Shown piece by piece: positions 1-7,396 of a DNA stretch of 30,843 nucleotides. The number at the start of each line of letters is the position of its first letter. Positions within the stretch are counted from its first letter, which is position 1. The translations under genes were made by a program, and so were the position numbers. The notes beneath the pieces were generated by a model that ran no database searches, was not told the DNA's origin, and was given only the letters and a program-made list of their open reading frames with translations. This DNA is from Bacillota bacterium (GTDB lineage Bacteria; Bacillota; Clostridia; Tissierellales; Sedimentibacteraceae), in NCBI GenBank assembly GCA_023453025.1, contig JAEXUD010000035.1, positions 1-30,843 on the forward strand, given 5' to 3'.

Positions 1-49
1 AGTTTATTTTTATGCATTTATTATATCATAAATACGCTCAAAAACATAG

Positions 50-73
50 AAAAACCGTTGAATTTTCAACGGT
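50..73 (-). terminator. Rho-independent terminator after the M20 peptidase
   Basis: A perfect 8-bp stem (ACCGTTGA 54-61, TCAACGGT 66-73) with a 4-nt loop is followed, read on the minus strand, by a short T run (50-54). It lies about 150 bp past the stop of the minus-strand peptidase and has no good T run in the plus direction, so I assign it to the minus strand. Confidence 0.6.
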
Positions 74-122
74 CTTAATGTTAATTTTTCGTAATTTTTG
101 TACTGACTTTGTCAGCAGTCTG

Positions 123-149
123 AGCAATAGTTTAGGCTATTGCTTTTTT
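123..149 (+). terminator. Rho-independent terminator of a plus-strand gene left of the window
   Basis: The stem AGCAATAG (123-130) / CTATTGCT (137-144) has a 6-nt loop and runs into six T (144-149) on the plus strand. No plus-strand gene precedes it in the window, so it probably ends a transcript entering from the left, convergent with the peptidase gene. Confidence 0.65.
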
Positions 150-220
150 ATTAAGAGGTAAATTCTTATATATGGTAAGAATTATTTAATACATATATAA
201 ATATAAGGAAAAATTATGAA

Positions 221-1327
221 CTACATAGTCATTATTTTAAAAACTACTTTTGCTGCATTTTGAAAGTCATTAATATTTAATTTTTCATCTGTTGTATGGG
301 CAAGCTCCATGCCTGCTCCTATATTTACAGTTTTAATTCCGTTGATATTGAAGATATTTGCATCGCTTCCTCCGCCTGAAGGGAGCTTTACTACTTCAAG
401 TCCAAGATTTTCGCACACATTCGAAATTAATTTTATATGCTCATCCTCAGGATCCAAAGCATATGAATAATAACAATTTTCAACATGATACTCCAGTTTA
501 GCGCCATATTTCTCACATGCATGTCTTAAACATTCAACCATGTGGTCAGTCTGTTCGTTTAATTTTTCGATAGAACGGCTCCTTGCCTCAGCTACAATTT
601 CAGTTAAAGGAGAAACAATATTGGTAGAACCCTCTGCTTTGAAGGTTCCAATGTTAGCAGTTGTTTCAGAGTCTATTCTTAAAAGCTTCATATTTGTAAC
701 TGCTTCTGCTGCTGCCATTATTGAACTTATGCCTGATTCAGGACATGCGCCGGCATGAGCTGCCTTTCCGATGATGGCAGCAAATATTCTTGTTTGGCCA
801 GGTGCTTCGATTATGATATGATTTGGACCGCTGCCGCTGTCCAGGACTATTCCTTTTTTTGATTGAAGCCTTGTGAACTCAATTTCCTTAGCTCCGTTAA
901 CCCCTCCTTCTTCACAGATTGTAAACACGATTTCCATTGGTCTGTGATGGATATTATTTTCCTTTATTGTTTTCAAAGCTTCCATTATTGCAACGACACC
1001 GGCTTTGTCATCTCCTCCAAGTATAGTGTCACTCTTGCTTTTTATGTATTCTCCGTCAATGTAAGGTTCAATGCCTACTCCTGGTGTAACAGTGTCCATA
1101 TGTGCTGAAAAAAGCATGGTTTCACTGTTGTTTGTTCCTGGAATAAAACAATAAATATTGTTTCCATTGGAATTTAATTTTTTGCCTGCTTCATCTGTAT
1201 AGACATCAAGTCCTAATTCCTTAAAATCTTTAATAATTCTCTCAGAAATATTTTGTTCATTTTTAGTTTCGCTGTCTATTTTTACAAATTCCATAAAAGT
1301 ATTCAGCATACGTTGGTAGTTAATCAT
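221..1327 (-). CDS. M20-family metallopeptidase, PepT-like
   Basis: A 368-residue cytoplasmic zinc peptidase of the M20 (PepT/YqjE-like) family, expected to release N-terminal residues from short peptides or act on a related amide. The visible metal and catalytic motifs are SAHMDTV (His76, Asp78), GGDDKAG (Asp106/107), CEEGG (Glu139/140), Asp163 in VLDSGSG, and a C-terminal AHTTDE His. The middle part has the dimerisation lid of the family (GKAAHAGACPESG). Length is normal. GGGAGG lies 9 nt before the ATG. It follows the BKACE gene by 115 bp on the same strand, but a possible promoter in the gap suggests it can be transcribed alone. The exact substrate cannot be told; in a peptide or amino-acid fermenter a general di/tripeptidase role is plausible. 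Confidence 0.88.
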   Translation of the reverse strand: MINYQRMLNTFMEFVKIDSETKNEQNISERIIKDFKELGLDVYTDEAGKKLNSNGNNIYCFIPGTNNSETMLFSAHMDTVTPGVGIEPYIDGEYIKSKSDTILGGDDKAGVVAIMEALKTIKENNIHHRPMEIVFTICEEGGVNGAKEIEFTRLQSKKGIVLDSGSGPNHIIIEAPGQTRIFAAIIGKAAHAGACPESGISSIMAAAEAVTNMKLLRIDSETTANIGTFKAEGSTNIVSPLTEIVAEARSRSIEKLNEQTDHMVECLRHACEKYGAKLEYHVENCYYSYALDPEDEHIKLISNVCENLGLEVVKLPSGGGSDANIFNINGIKTVNIGAGMELAHTTDEKLNINDFQNAAKVVFKIMTM

Positions 1328-1362
1328 ATTAGCCAGCCTCCCATATTATTTTCATTCTATAT

Positions 1363-1389
1363 ATTATACAAAAAAATAATGTATTTCAA
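1363..1389 (-). promoter_or_regulatory. Possible sigma-A promoter of the peptidase gene
   Basis: Read on the minus strand: TTGAAA (1384-1389), a 15-bp spacer, TATAAT (1363-1368). The spacer is shorter than the preferred 17 bp, so this is only a candidate. Confidence 0.4.
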
Positions 1390-1442
1390 GAATAAATATT
1401 TTTACCGAAGTATTTGTTTGGGGCTGCAATAAAAGCATAGTA

Positions 1443-2345
1443 TTAATTAAACAGAATTTTTCTCGCTTCATCTGGTGTTGCAATTTCCCGGTCAATTAAT
1501 TTTGCAATTTCTCTGACTTTCGCAACTGGTTCAGAGTTGGATTTTGCAAGTACACCTTTTGAAATATATAGATTATCTTCCAGGCCAACTCTGACATTGC
1601 CGCCAAGAACCATAGCAGCCGTAGTAATGTCAAATTGATTTTTACCTGCTGCGGCGCATGACCAAACAAAATTTTCACCTAAAACTTTTCTAGCTGTATT
1701 ATATAAAAACAACAGATTATCAACTGTCGCCGGCAATCCCCCCATTACACCGAGTACAAATTGAATATAAACAGGACCCTTTAGTAACCCTTTTTTTACA
1801 AAATAAGCAATATTGCTTATCATACCAACTTCGTAAACTTCAAATTCAGGTTTTGTTCCATTCTCACTCATTATACGAATATAATCCTCTATAGATTGAA
1901 ATGTATTGGCAAAAGGTACGGTGTAGGTATTTTTGACAAATGGTATTTCCCATTCAAATTTTGGTTCTTTTATTTTATCAGCAATCGGTGAAAAGCAGAA
2001 ATTAACAGAACCTGCATTACATGATGCTAATTCAGCCTTACAAACAGGAACTGCAGCTAATCTTTCTTCAGATGTCATACCTATAGCTCCGCCTGTTGTA
2101 ATTCCGATTACTACATCACATTTGATCCTGACTCCTTCTGCAATTTTCTTCATAAGCTCCGGACTGCCTGTTGGCTGCCCATTTTCCGGATTTCTGGCAT
2201 GTAAATGAACTACTGCTGCACCGGCTTTGTTTGCAGCAACGGCTTCATTTATTATTTGTTCCGGTGTAATAGGCAGATATTCTGACATGCTTGGAATATG
2301 AACAGCGCCTGTTATGGCGGCTGTAATAATTACTTTATTATTCAT
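1443..2345 (-). CDS. BKACE-family beta-keto acid cleavage enzyme (DUF849), non-Kce subtype
   Basis: A 300-residue TIM-barrel enzyme of the family typified by 3-keto-5-aminohexanoate cleavage enzyme, which condenses a beta-keto acid with acetyl-CoA to give acetoacetate and a new acyl-CoA. The zinc ligands are visible: His47 and His49 in HLHAR, and Glu256 in GLEDN. The substrate pocket differs from true Kce: the loop at 13-27 reads GAVHIPSMSEYLPIT, so the Glu that in Kce meets the substrate amine is absent, and the usual GxGR motif reads AAGK (Lys235). It therefore probably takes a substrate without the amino group. AGGAGG precedes the ATG. A sigma-54 promoter lies just upstream and the enhancer-binding regulator is the next gene, so it is likely induced by its own substrate. 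The actual beta-keto acid is unknown. Confidence 0.85.
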   Translation of the reverse strand: MNNKVIITAAITGAVHIPSMSEYLPITPEQIINEAVAANKAGAAVVHLHARNPENGQPTGSPELMKKIAEGVRIKCDVVIGITTGGAIGMTSEERLAAVPVCKAELASCNAGSVNFCFSPIADKIKEPKFEWEIPFVKNTYTVPFANTFQSIEDYIRIMSENGTKPEFEVYEVGMISNIAYFVKKGLLKGPVYIQFVLGVMGGLPATVDNLLFLYNTARKVLGENFVWSCAAAGKNQFDITTAAMVLGGNVRVGLEDNLYISKGVLAKSNSEPVAKVREIAKLIDREIATPDEARKILFN

Positions 2346-2380
2346 AGATTTCCTCCTGAAATTTGTTTGATATATTTACA

Positions 2381-2397
2381 TGCAAAATTTATGCCAA
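2381..2397 (-). promoter_or_regulatory. Sigma-54 promoter of the BKACE gene
   Basis: On the minus strand the sequence is TTGGCATAAATTTTGCA. It has GG and GC exactly 10 nt apart and matches the -24/-12 consensus TGGCAC-N5-TTGCA at nearly all conserved positions. It lies about 40 bp before the start codon and next to a sigma-54 activator gene. Confidence 0.85.
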
Positions 2398-2400
2398 TAA

Positions 2401-2434
2401 AAAAATATTGAATCAAGTCAGATTCAATATTTTT
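2401..2434 (-). terminator. 14-bp perfect inverted repeat, probable terminator of the sigma-54 regulator
   Basis: Arms AAAAATATTGAATC (2401-2414) and GATTCAATATTTTT (2421-2434) pair perfectly around a 6-nt loop, and T runs follow on both strands. It lies between the regulator stop and the BKACE promoter and touches the -24 element, so it could also affect factor access. The stem is AT-rich, so terminator strength is uncertain. Confidence 0.55.
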
Positions 2435-2490
2435 AATTATATTATTGTTGTAAAAACTATACAGTGCGTATGATTTTATTACAACATGCA

Positions 2491-3885
2491 TTATAAGTAT
2501 ATATCGTATCTCTTCAGTTTATCATATAGAATACTTCTATTTATTTTTAATAATTTGGCAGCAGCAGTTTTATTACCTTTTGTATGAATTAAAGCCTTTA
2601 TAATAGCTTCTTTTTCTAATTGTTTTTTTTGCGCCTCTAATGTTGTAATTTCTGTTTGCTCACTTATATTATAATTATTTTCCTCTTTTAATACTCTTGG
2701 CAAAAAGAAATCAAAGTCGTTTATGGTAAGTGCAGAATCTGAAGACATAACACAAGCTCGCTCAATGACATGCTCAAGCTCCCTTATATTTCCTTTCCAA
2801 TTATATTGCTCAAACAATCTATATACCTTGTCGGAAATACCGTTAATGCAATAACCATTCTCTCTGTTAAATTTTTGTATAAAATAGTCACACAATAATG
2901 GTATATCATCTAATCTTTCTCTCAAAGGAGGAATTTTTAATTCTACTACATTTATTCTATAGTATAAATCTTCTCGAAACTTTCCTTCGGAAACCAATTT
3001 TTCTATATCTTTATTTGTATTGCAGATTATTCTGACATCTATTGGAATTGTATTTAATCCACCTATGCGTTCTAATTCCTGTTCCTGAATTACTCGTAAC
3101 AGCTTGGATTGTAAAAACAATGGCATCTCTCCGATTTCATCCAACAGTATAGTTCCGCGGTCAGCAAGTTCAAATTTCCCCTTTTTTCCTCCTTTGGTTG
3201 CACCCGTAAAAGCACCTTCGTCATATCCAAACAACTCAGATTCTAATAAATCTTTTGGAATTGCCGCACAGTTTATTTTTATATAATTAAACATTTTTCT
3301 ATCGCTTAATTGGTGAATTGCATTTGCGAAAACTTCCTTGCCTGTTCCGGTTTCACCTGTTATGAGAACGGACAAGTTGGAGTTTGATATTTTAGGAAGT
3401 ATTGATTTTATTTCTAATATTTCGTTTGACTGTCCAATTATACTCTGGATGGAAAAAGTATTGTTCCTCAAATTATTGAGTTGTTCAATATATAATTTAT
3501 TTTCTTTTTTTAATTTGTTTATTTGATTGCTAAGTACCTCAATCCTGTTTATATCATGAAAAGATGCAGTTGAAATAACACCTTGAACGGTTCCGTCTTT
3601 ACCTTTAAACGGTATTCGATTACAAATTACTTCTTGACCATTTTTCATACGGAATAAATGACCTATTTCGGCTTTTCCGGTTTTTGACACAATGTTAAGT
3701 CGTGTATTTGGTATGACTTTTTCAACCGGCATACCTTCAGCCTTTTTTGAATCAATGTTAAGCACTTCTGCGTAATTATCACTTAAATAACGTATAATAC
3801 CTTTGTTATCAACAATTATAGTAAAATATAGAGATTCCACGGCAAGTCTTAAATAATCGTTTACATTCAATAAATCCTCTGTCAT
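2491..3885 (-). CDS. Sigma-54-dependent transcriptional activator (PAS-AAA+-Fis)
   Basis: A 464-residue bacterial enhancer-binding protein. Order: PAS sensor at about 10-115, a short coiled coil at about 115-140, AAA+ domain at about 147-370, and a Fis-type helix-turn-helix at the C end (GNKTAAAKLLKINRSILYDKL). Walker A is GETGTGKE (177-184), the sigma-54 contact loop GAFTGA is intact (224-229), and Walker B is LLDEIGE (Asp249, Glu250). There is no receiver domain, so the signal is probably a small molecule bound by the PAS domain. The gene sits between the BKACE gene and the PanE-like/permease pair, and all of these carry sigma-54 promoters; its own upstream region has one too, suggesting autoactivation. 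GGTGG precedes the ATG by 8 nt. Function class is certain; the inducer is unknown. Confidence 0.95.
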   Translation of the reverse strand: MTEDLLNVNDYLRLAVESLYFTIIVDNKGIIRYLSDNYAEVLNIDSKKAEGMPVEKVIPNTRLNIVSKTGKAEIGHLFRMKNGQEVICNRIPFKGKDGTVQGVISTASFHDINRIEVLSNQINKLKKENKLYIEQLNNLRNNTFSIQSIIGQSNEILEIKSILPKISNSNLSVLITGETGTGKEVFANAIHQLSDRKMFNYIKINCAAIPKDLLESELFGYDEGAFTGATKGGKKGKFELADRGTILLDEIGEMPLFLQSKLLRVIQEQELERIGGLNTIPIDVRIICNTNKDIEKLVSEGKFREDLYYRINVVELKIPPLRERLDDIPLLCDYFIQKFNRENGYCINGISDKVYRLFEQYNWKGNIRELEHVIERACVMSSDSALTINDFDFFLPRVLKEENNYNISEQTEITTLEAQKKQLEKEAIIKALIHTKGNKTAAAKLLKINRSILYDKLKRYDIYL

Positions 3886-4267
3886 ATCTTGACCACCTTT
3901 GCTAATATTTTATTATCATATCACATACTGTATATTTTAACAATGTATATATTAGAACTACAGTGACGGGGAGTGAATTTTATTATAATTGTGCACATAT
4001 TTATATAGAATGCAAGTTGCATGCCACAAATATCTTATATAAATTTTCAGATTCGGCAGAACGACTTTAACGTGCAAGTTATAGCCTTAAAATGTTTTAT
4101 ATGTATAAATATTCCAGCATAATGTGGAAAACGTGTGTATAATATAGTACACTATGTTACTGTATATGTATAATTATCTGTACATATCTGATGACAGAGT
4201 TGTATTTTTGTAAATGGAAGCAATATATTGAGCCATTGAAAACCTTCTGCAGCTGAACAATTATTTT
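3886..4267. other. Gene-free stretch upstream of the sigma-54 regulator
   Basis: About 380 AT-rich bases with no convincing ORF. The only clear signal is a minus-strand sigma-54 promoter at 4011-4026. The part at about 4090-4230 is rich in short TA-containing partial repeats and could hold activator sites, but I could not define a motif. The right edge is the terminator of the PanE-like gene. Confidence 0.5.
4011..4026 (-). promoter_or_regulatory. Sigma-54 promoter of the regulator gene
   Basis: On the minus strand the sequence is TGGCATGCAACTTGCA, with GG and GC 10 nt apart and near-full agreement with the sigma-54 consensus. It faces the regulator start about 125 bp away, which implies autoactivation through a leader of roughly 110 nt. 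Confidence 0.72.
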
Positions 4268-4310
4268 AAAAAAGCTTCTGATAATATTTAAATTAATCAG
4301 AAGCTTTTTT
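4268..4310 (-). terminator. Strong terminator after the PanE-like gene
   Basis: A perfect 15-bp stem (4268-4282 and 4296-4310; core AGCTTCTGAT) has a 13-nt loop and six A/T pairs at its base, giving T runs on both strands. It lies 15 bp beyond the minus-strand stop codon. Confidence 0.85.
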
Positions 4311-4325
4311 CCCTTCCAGCTTTAT

Positions 4326-5354
4326 TTATTTTAATAATTCAGGCAATTTGAACATATCTAAGCATTTCATAGTCGGGAATGGTATTACGCCGGCTTCAAA
4401 ATCTTTAACAATTTTTACGATCATATCATTTGCAGGAGTTGGAATATCTAGTTTCCCCCCCCATTCGCAAGCAACACCGTTTATTTGGTTTATTTCACAC
4501 TTTATTCCCTTTTCCATGTCCTGAAGCATACTTGCTTTTAATTTTCTATGAGGTATGAAATATTCTCTTAACCATTGATTTGCTTTTTCTAATCCTTCTT
4601 TATCGTCAAATCCTAGACTGTAGTAACTCCATCCTGGTACGATATCTTCTAATTGTATGCCTCTTTTACGAACAATTTTCACTATCTCATTTCCAACATA
4701 AGATGCACATGCTGTAGCTTTATCATTATCCAATATCTCAGCATATGTAACTCCTAAAGCTGCAGACATTCCACTTAAGGTTGCATTTTGTATTAGTTTT
4801 GTCCATCTGATACCTGGAAGATTTTCAACTATAGCACATTCTCCTGCTAAATTTAATATTGAAGCAATTTTCTCTATTCTTTCAGTTTTCTCACCATCGC
4901 TTTCTCCGATCTCAAATCTCATTGCTGAAATATCAGAGGTCAGTTCTGAAACACCGGGTCTAAGCCAGCTGGCACCCCAGCCTACAACGCCGCCTACAAC
5001 TCTTTCAGGACCAACTATTTTTCCGACACTTTCTTCCGGGATACCATTTTGTAATGTACAAACAACACTATCAGGTCCAAGGTGAGGAAGAAGCTGCGGC
5101 AATGCTACATTATTATAGGTTTGTTTTGCCATTAAAATAACTATGTCATAAATTCCTTCCATTTGATCAGGGGTTATTGCAGTTACCGGTACATTATCCA
5201 ATTCCATTTTTCCTACTACTGTAGCCCCGTTTTTATTTAGTTCATCAACATGTGCCTTATTGGCATCAATTAAAGTAATATTTCCTCCATTTTTAGCAAT
5301 TAATGCTCCTGTAATTGTTCCTAGGGATCCAACCCCCATTATTGCTGCTCTCAT
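4326..5354 (-). CDS. 2-dehydropantoate 2-reductase-family (PanE/ApbA-like) dehydrogenase
   Basis: A 342-residue NAD(P)-dependent oxidoreductase of the ketopantoate reductase family. The Rossmann motif is GVGSLG (7-12). The family lysine appears in RWTKLIQN, and the C-terminal signature SMLQDMEKG followed by CEINQINGV carries the active-site Glu. It is about 40 residues longer than housekeeping PanE. Its sigma-54 promoter, its separation from pantothenate genes, and the neighbouring permease and BKACE genes argue for a catabolic hydroxyacid or amino-acid-derived dehydrogenase rather than vitamin synthesis. It may oxidise the imported hydroxyacid so that the BKACE enzyme can cleave the product; that link is inference. 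The start is supported by AAAGGAG about 9 nt upstream. Transcribed divergently from the permease. Confidence 0.82.
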   Translation of the reverse strand: MRAAIMGVGSLGTITGALIAKNGGNITLIDANKAHVDELNKNGATVVGKMELDNVPVTAITPDQMEGIYDIVILMAKQTYNNVALPQLLPHLGPDSVVCTLQNGIPEESVGKIVGPERVVGGVVGWGASWLRPGVSELTSDISAMRFEIGESDGEKTERIEKIASILNLAGECAIVENLPGIRWTKLIQNATLSGMSAALGVTYAEILDNDKATACASYVGNEIVKIVRKRGIQLEDIVPGWSYYSLGFDDKEGLEKANQWLREYFIPHRKLKASMLQDMEKGIKCEINQINGVACEWGGKLDIPTPANDMIVKIVKDFEAGVIPFPTMKCLDMFKLPELLK

Positions 5355-5401
5355 AATATTTATCTCCTTTTAAAGGTATTTTTGAAGTATGAGAATACTC
5401 A

Positions 5402-5417
5402 AGCAATTTTTATGCCA
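5402..5417 (-). promoter_or_regulatory. Sigma-54 promoter of the PanE-like gene
   Basis: On the minus strand the sequence is TGGCATAAAAATTGCT, GG-N10-GC, about 50 bp before the ATG. A second TTGGCATAAA half-copy occurs just upstream (5435-5444) but lacks the -12 GC. Confidence 0.83.
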
Positions 5418-5634
5418 ATTTTTATTTTATAAGATTTATGCCAATGTACTTAATTAAGAGGGTATTCAACTGTAATAAAATACCTACAAATATTGTTGAC
5501 ATTTTCCGACGTTTTTCTAAATATTCATTTATAAAAAAAGTTTCATAAATCGAAAATTTTTAAAGGTATATATTTTGAACTGCTAATAGGCTGAAAAATA
5601 AGCATTTATAAAAAAATATTTATAAAAAATGCTA

Positions 5635-5651
5635 TTGGCATGTTAATTGCT
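5635..5651 (+). promoter_or_regulatory. Sigma-54 promoter of the GntP-type permease
   Basis: The sequence is TTGGCATGTTAATTGCT, with GG (5637-5638) and GC (5649-5650) 10 nt apart. It matches the other sigma-54 sites of the window in both elements. Confidence 0.83.
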
Positions 5652-5826
5652 ATTATACAAGCAAACATTATCAAATGGATAAAATCAAAGCAAAACTTAA
5701 AAGTGAGGTGATTGATTATATTAAGTGTTTGTAAATACAATTTGATATGATTATTTTTTATTTATTATTCAAAATCATACAAGTTAAAAACATTGGTGTC
5801 AAAATTAAAATTTCAGGGAGGTTATC

Positions 5827-7143
5827 ATGGAAATTATAGGTATTTTAGGACTGTTATTAGCTATCATTGTGTTAATATTTGGAGCATATAAAGGAATAGG
5901 TGCTCTGCCGTTAACCTTAGGTGCAGGTTTGATAGTAGTTTTATCAAACAGTATGCCCTTTTGGGAGAGTTATGCTGAGTTTTATATGGGTGGTTATGTA
6001 GGATATTGGAAGAGTTACTTCTTAATATTTGTATTTTCTGCATTATATGCCAGGGTCATGGAGGATACAGGTGCAGTTTTCTCGATTGCTTATAAATTTA
6101 TTGATTGGTTCGGCAAGAAAAGGGCAATGCTTGTGGTATTACTGACAACTGCAGTACTGACATATGGCGGGGTTAGTTTATTCGTTGTAATATTTGCCAT
6201 TGGACCAATAGCAATGCTTTTATTTAAAGAAGCAGATATAGCCAGGCGTCATATAGTAGCCCCTTTAGTTACAGGCTATGGAACATTCACTATGACATCA
6301 TTGCCCGGTTCTCCACAACTTACAAATGTTATTCCATCGAATTACCTTGGAACAACATTGACTGCTGCACCGGTGCTTGGTATCATAGCAGCTGCAATGA
6401 TATTTGGAATTTCCTATACTTATTGTAAGTATGTTGAAAAGAAATCCAGAGCTGCAGGTGAGCATTTTTCATTTCCGGCAAATGTCGATCCTTCAAAATA
6501 TGAAGTTGACAGGTCAAAACTTCCTCCGGCAATAACTTCATTTATTCCTCTGGTTTCGATTGTAGCAATAATTATATTGTTAAGAAATGTTATTACAAAT
6601 TCTACTTTTTTAGTTGTAATAGCAATGGGTACTGCAACAATATCAGCCACAATTTTAAATTATGGAAGACTTAAAAATTTCAAGAGTATTTTCAATCAGG
6701 GTATGGGAAGTGCAGTAGGTGCAATTGCAGGTCCATGTGCAATAGTTGCTTTTGGAGTACTTGTTAAGAATGCTCCCGCATTTCAAAATATTGTTGACTA
6801 TGTATTAAGTTTACAAATGAATACGTATGTATTAGCTATTCTAGGGACTTCAGTTATTTCAGGTATAACCGGCTCCTCATCAGGCGGACTTACTATCACT
6901 TTGGAAACTTTGTCGGAAAAATTCATATCATCAGGTGTTAATCTTGGAATACTTCATAGACTTATTTCTGTTGCATCAGGTACTTTGGATTCACTTCCGC
7001 ATTCGACATCTTTCTTCCTTGTGTTCGACTATTTGGGAGTTTCTCATAAAGAATCATATTTCCATGCATTTATAGTATCAGTTATTGCCCCATTGATAAC
7101 TGTATTAATATGCGTTACCGGAGTAATTCTATTAGGATTTTAG
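5827..7143 (+). CDS. GntP-family permease
   Basis: A 438-residue, highly hydrophobic protein with about 11-12 predicted membrane segments, resembling the GntP gluconate/organic acid:H+ symporters. Visible features are a small-residue-rich loop with SLPGSPQLTNVIP at about 158-170, and GITGSSSGGLTITL in the second half, typical re-entrant-loop sequence. The ATG follows AGGGAGG. It is driven by a sigma-54 promoter and is divergent from the PanE-like dehydrogenase, so it most likely imports the substrate of the sigma-54 island. Family members carry gluconate, 3-hydroxybutyrate or other hydroxyacids; which one applies here cannot be decided from sequence alone. Confidence 0.85.
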   Translation: MEIIGILGLLLAIIVLIFGAYKGIGALPLTLGAGLIVVLSNSMPFWESYAEFYMGGYVGYWKSYFLIFVFSALYARVMEDTGAVFSIAYKFIDWFGKKRAMLVVLLTTAVLTYGGVSLFVVIFAIGPIAMLLFKEADIARRHIVAPLVTGYGTFTMTSLPGSPQLTNVIPSNYLGTTLTAAPVLGIIAAAMIFGISYTYCKYVEKKSRAAGEHFSFPANVDPSKYEVDRSKLPPAITSFIPLVSIVAIIILLRNVITNSTFLVVIAMGTATISATILNYGRLKNFKSIFNQGMGSAVGAIAGPCAIVAFGVLVKNAPAFQNIVDYVLSLQMNTYVLAILGTSVISGITGSSSGGLTITLETLSEKFISSGVNLGILHRLISVASGTLDSLPHSTSFFLVFDYLGVSHKESYFHAFIVSVIAPLITVLICVTGVILLGF

Positions 7144-7163
7144 TAAATTCGTTTTGTATATTA

Positions 7164-7200
7164 AATGGCTTCAGGGCAATAACCTGGAGCCATTATTTTT
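7164..7200 (+). terminator. Terminator after the permease
   Basis: AATGGCTTCAGG (7164-7175) pairs with CCTGGAGCCATT (7183-7194) with one T-G wobble and a 7-nt loop, followed by a T-rich tail to 7200. Confidence 0.85.
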
Positions 7201-7336
7201 ATGTTCTTTTTTATACGTGAAGATTATTATAAATATATTTAGAAGATAAATACAGATTATGACCACCGGTTAGCAGTACACCCCAAATGTCAGGCAAAAA
7301 ACAAAATATATTATGTTAATTTTAAGGCAAACGTGG

Positions 7337-7342
7337 TATAAT
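7337..7342 (+). promoter_or_regulatory. Extended -10 promoter of uvrC-hprK
   Basis: TATAAT is preceded by TGG (extended -10 type), 55 bp before the uvrC start. The -35 region is weak. Confidence 0.5.
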
Positions 7343-7396
7343 ATATATATTCATTTATAAATACAAATGTATAAGTTTCAGTTTCAAGGAGCAGCC

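Larger units (their letters stand above)
5355..5826. other. Divergent regulatory region between the PanE-like gene and the permease
   Basis: 472 bp without a gene. It holds two divergent sigma-54 promoters (5402-5417 minus, 5635-5651 plus). Between them is an 11-mer, TGTAATAAAAT (5471-5481), that recurs upstream of the BKACE promoter, plus AT-rich tracts suitable for bending. The plus-strand transcript would have a leader of about 165 nt with no clear riboswitch or leader peptide. Confidence 0.65.

Noticed and set aside
540..1108. Plus-strand ORFs of 72 and 81 codons opposite the peptidase gene
   Set aside because: They are antisense shadows of a well-conserved M20 peptidase, with no ribosome site and no recognisable protein features.
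4070..4086. Another GG...GC element resembling a sigma-54 promoter upstream of the regulator
   Set aside because: GG and GC are 9 nt apart rather than 10 and the flanks are poor; the site at 4011-4026 is much better.
5431..5444. A second TTGGCATAAA next to the PanE-like promoter
   Set aside because: No GC at the right distance for a -12 element; at best a decayed copy.
5703..5734. GTGAGGTGAT ribosome-like sequence and an 8-codon frame in the permease leader
   Set aside because: No start codon at a workable distance from the purine stretch, and no amino-acid bias suggesting a leader peptide.
7367..7396. Upstream ATG extending uvrC by ten residues
   Set aside because: No ribosome site, and the added residues do not belong to the usual UvrC N-terminus; the ATG at 7397 has AAGGAG.
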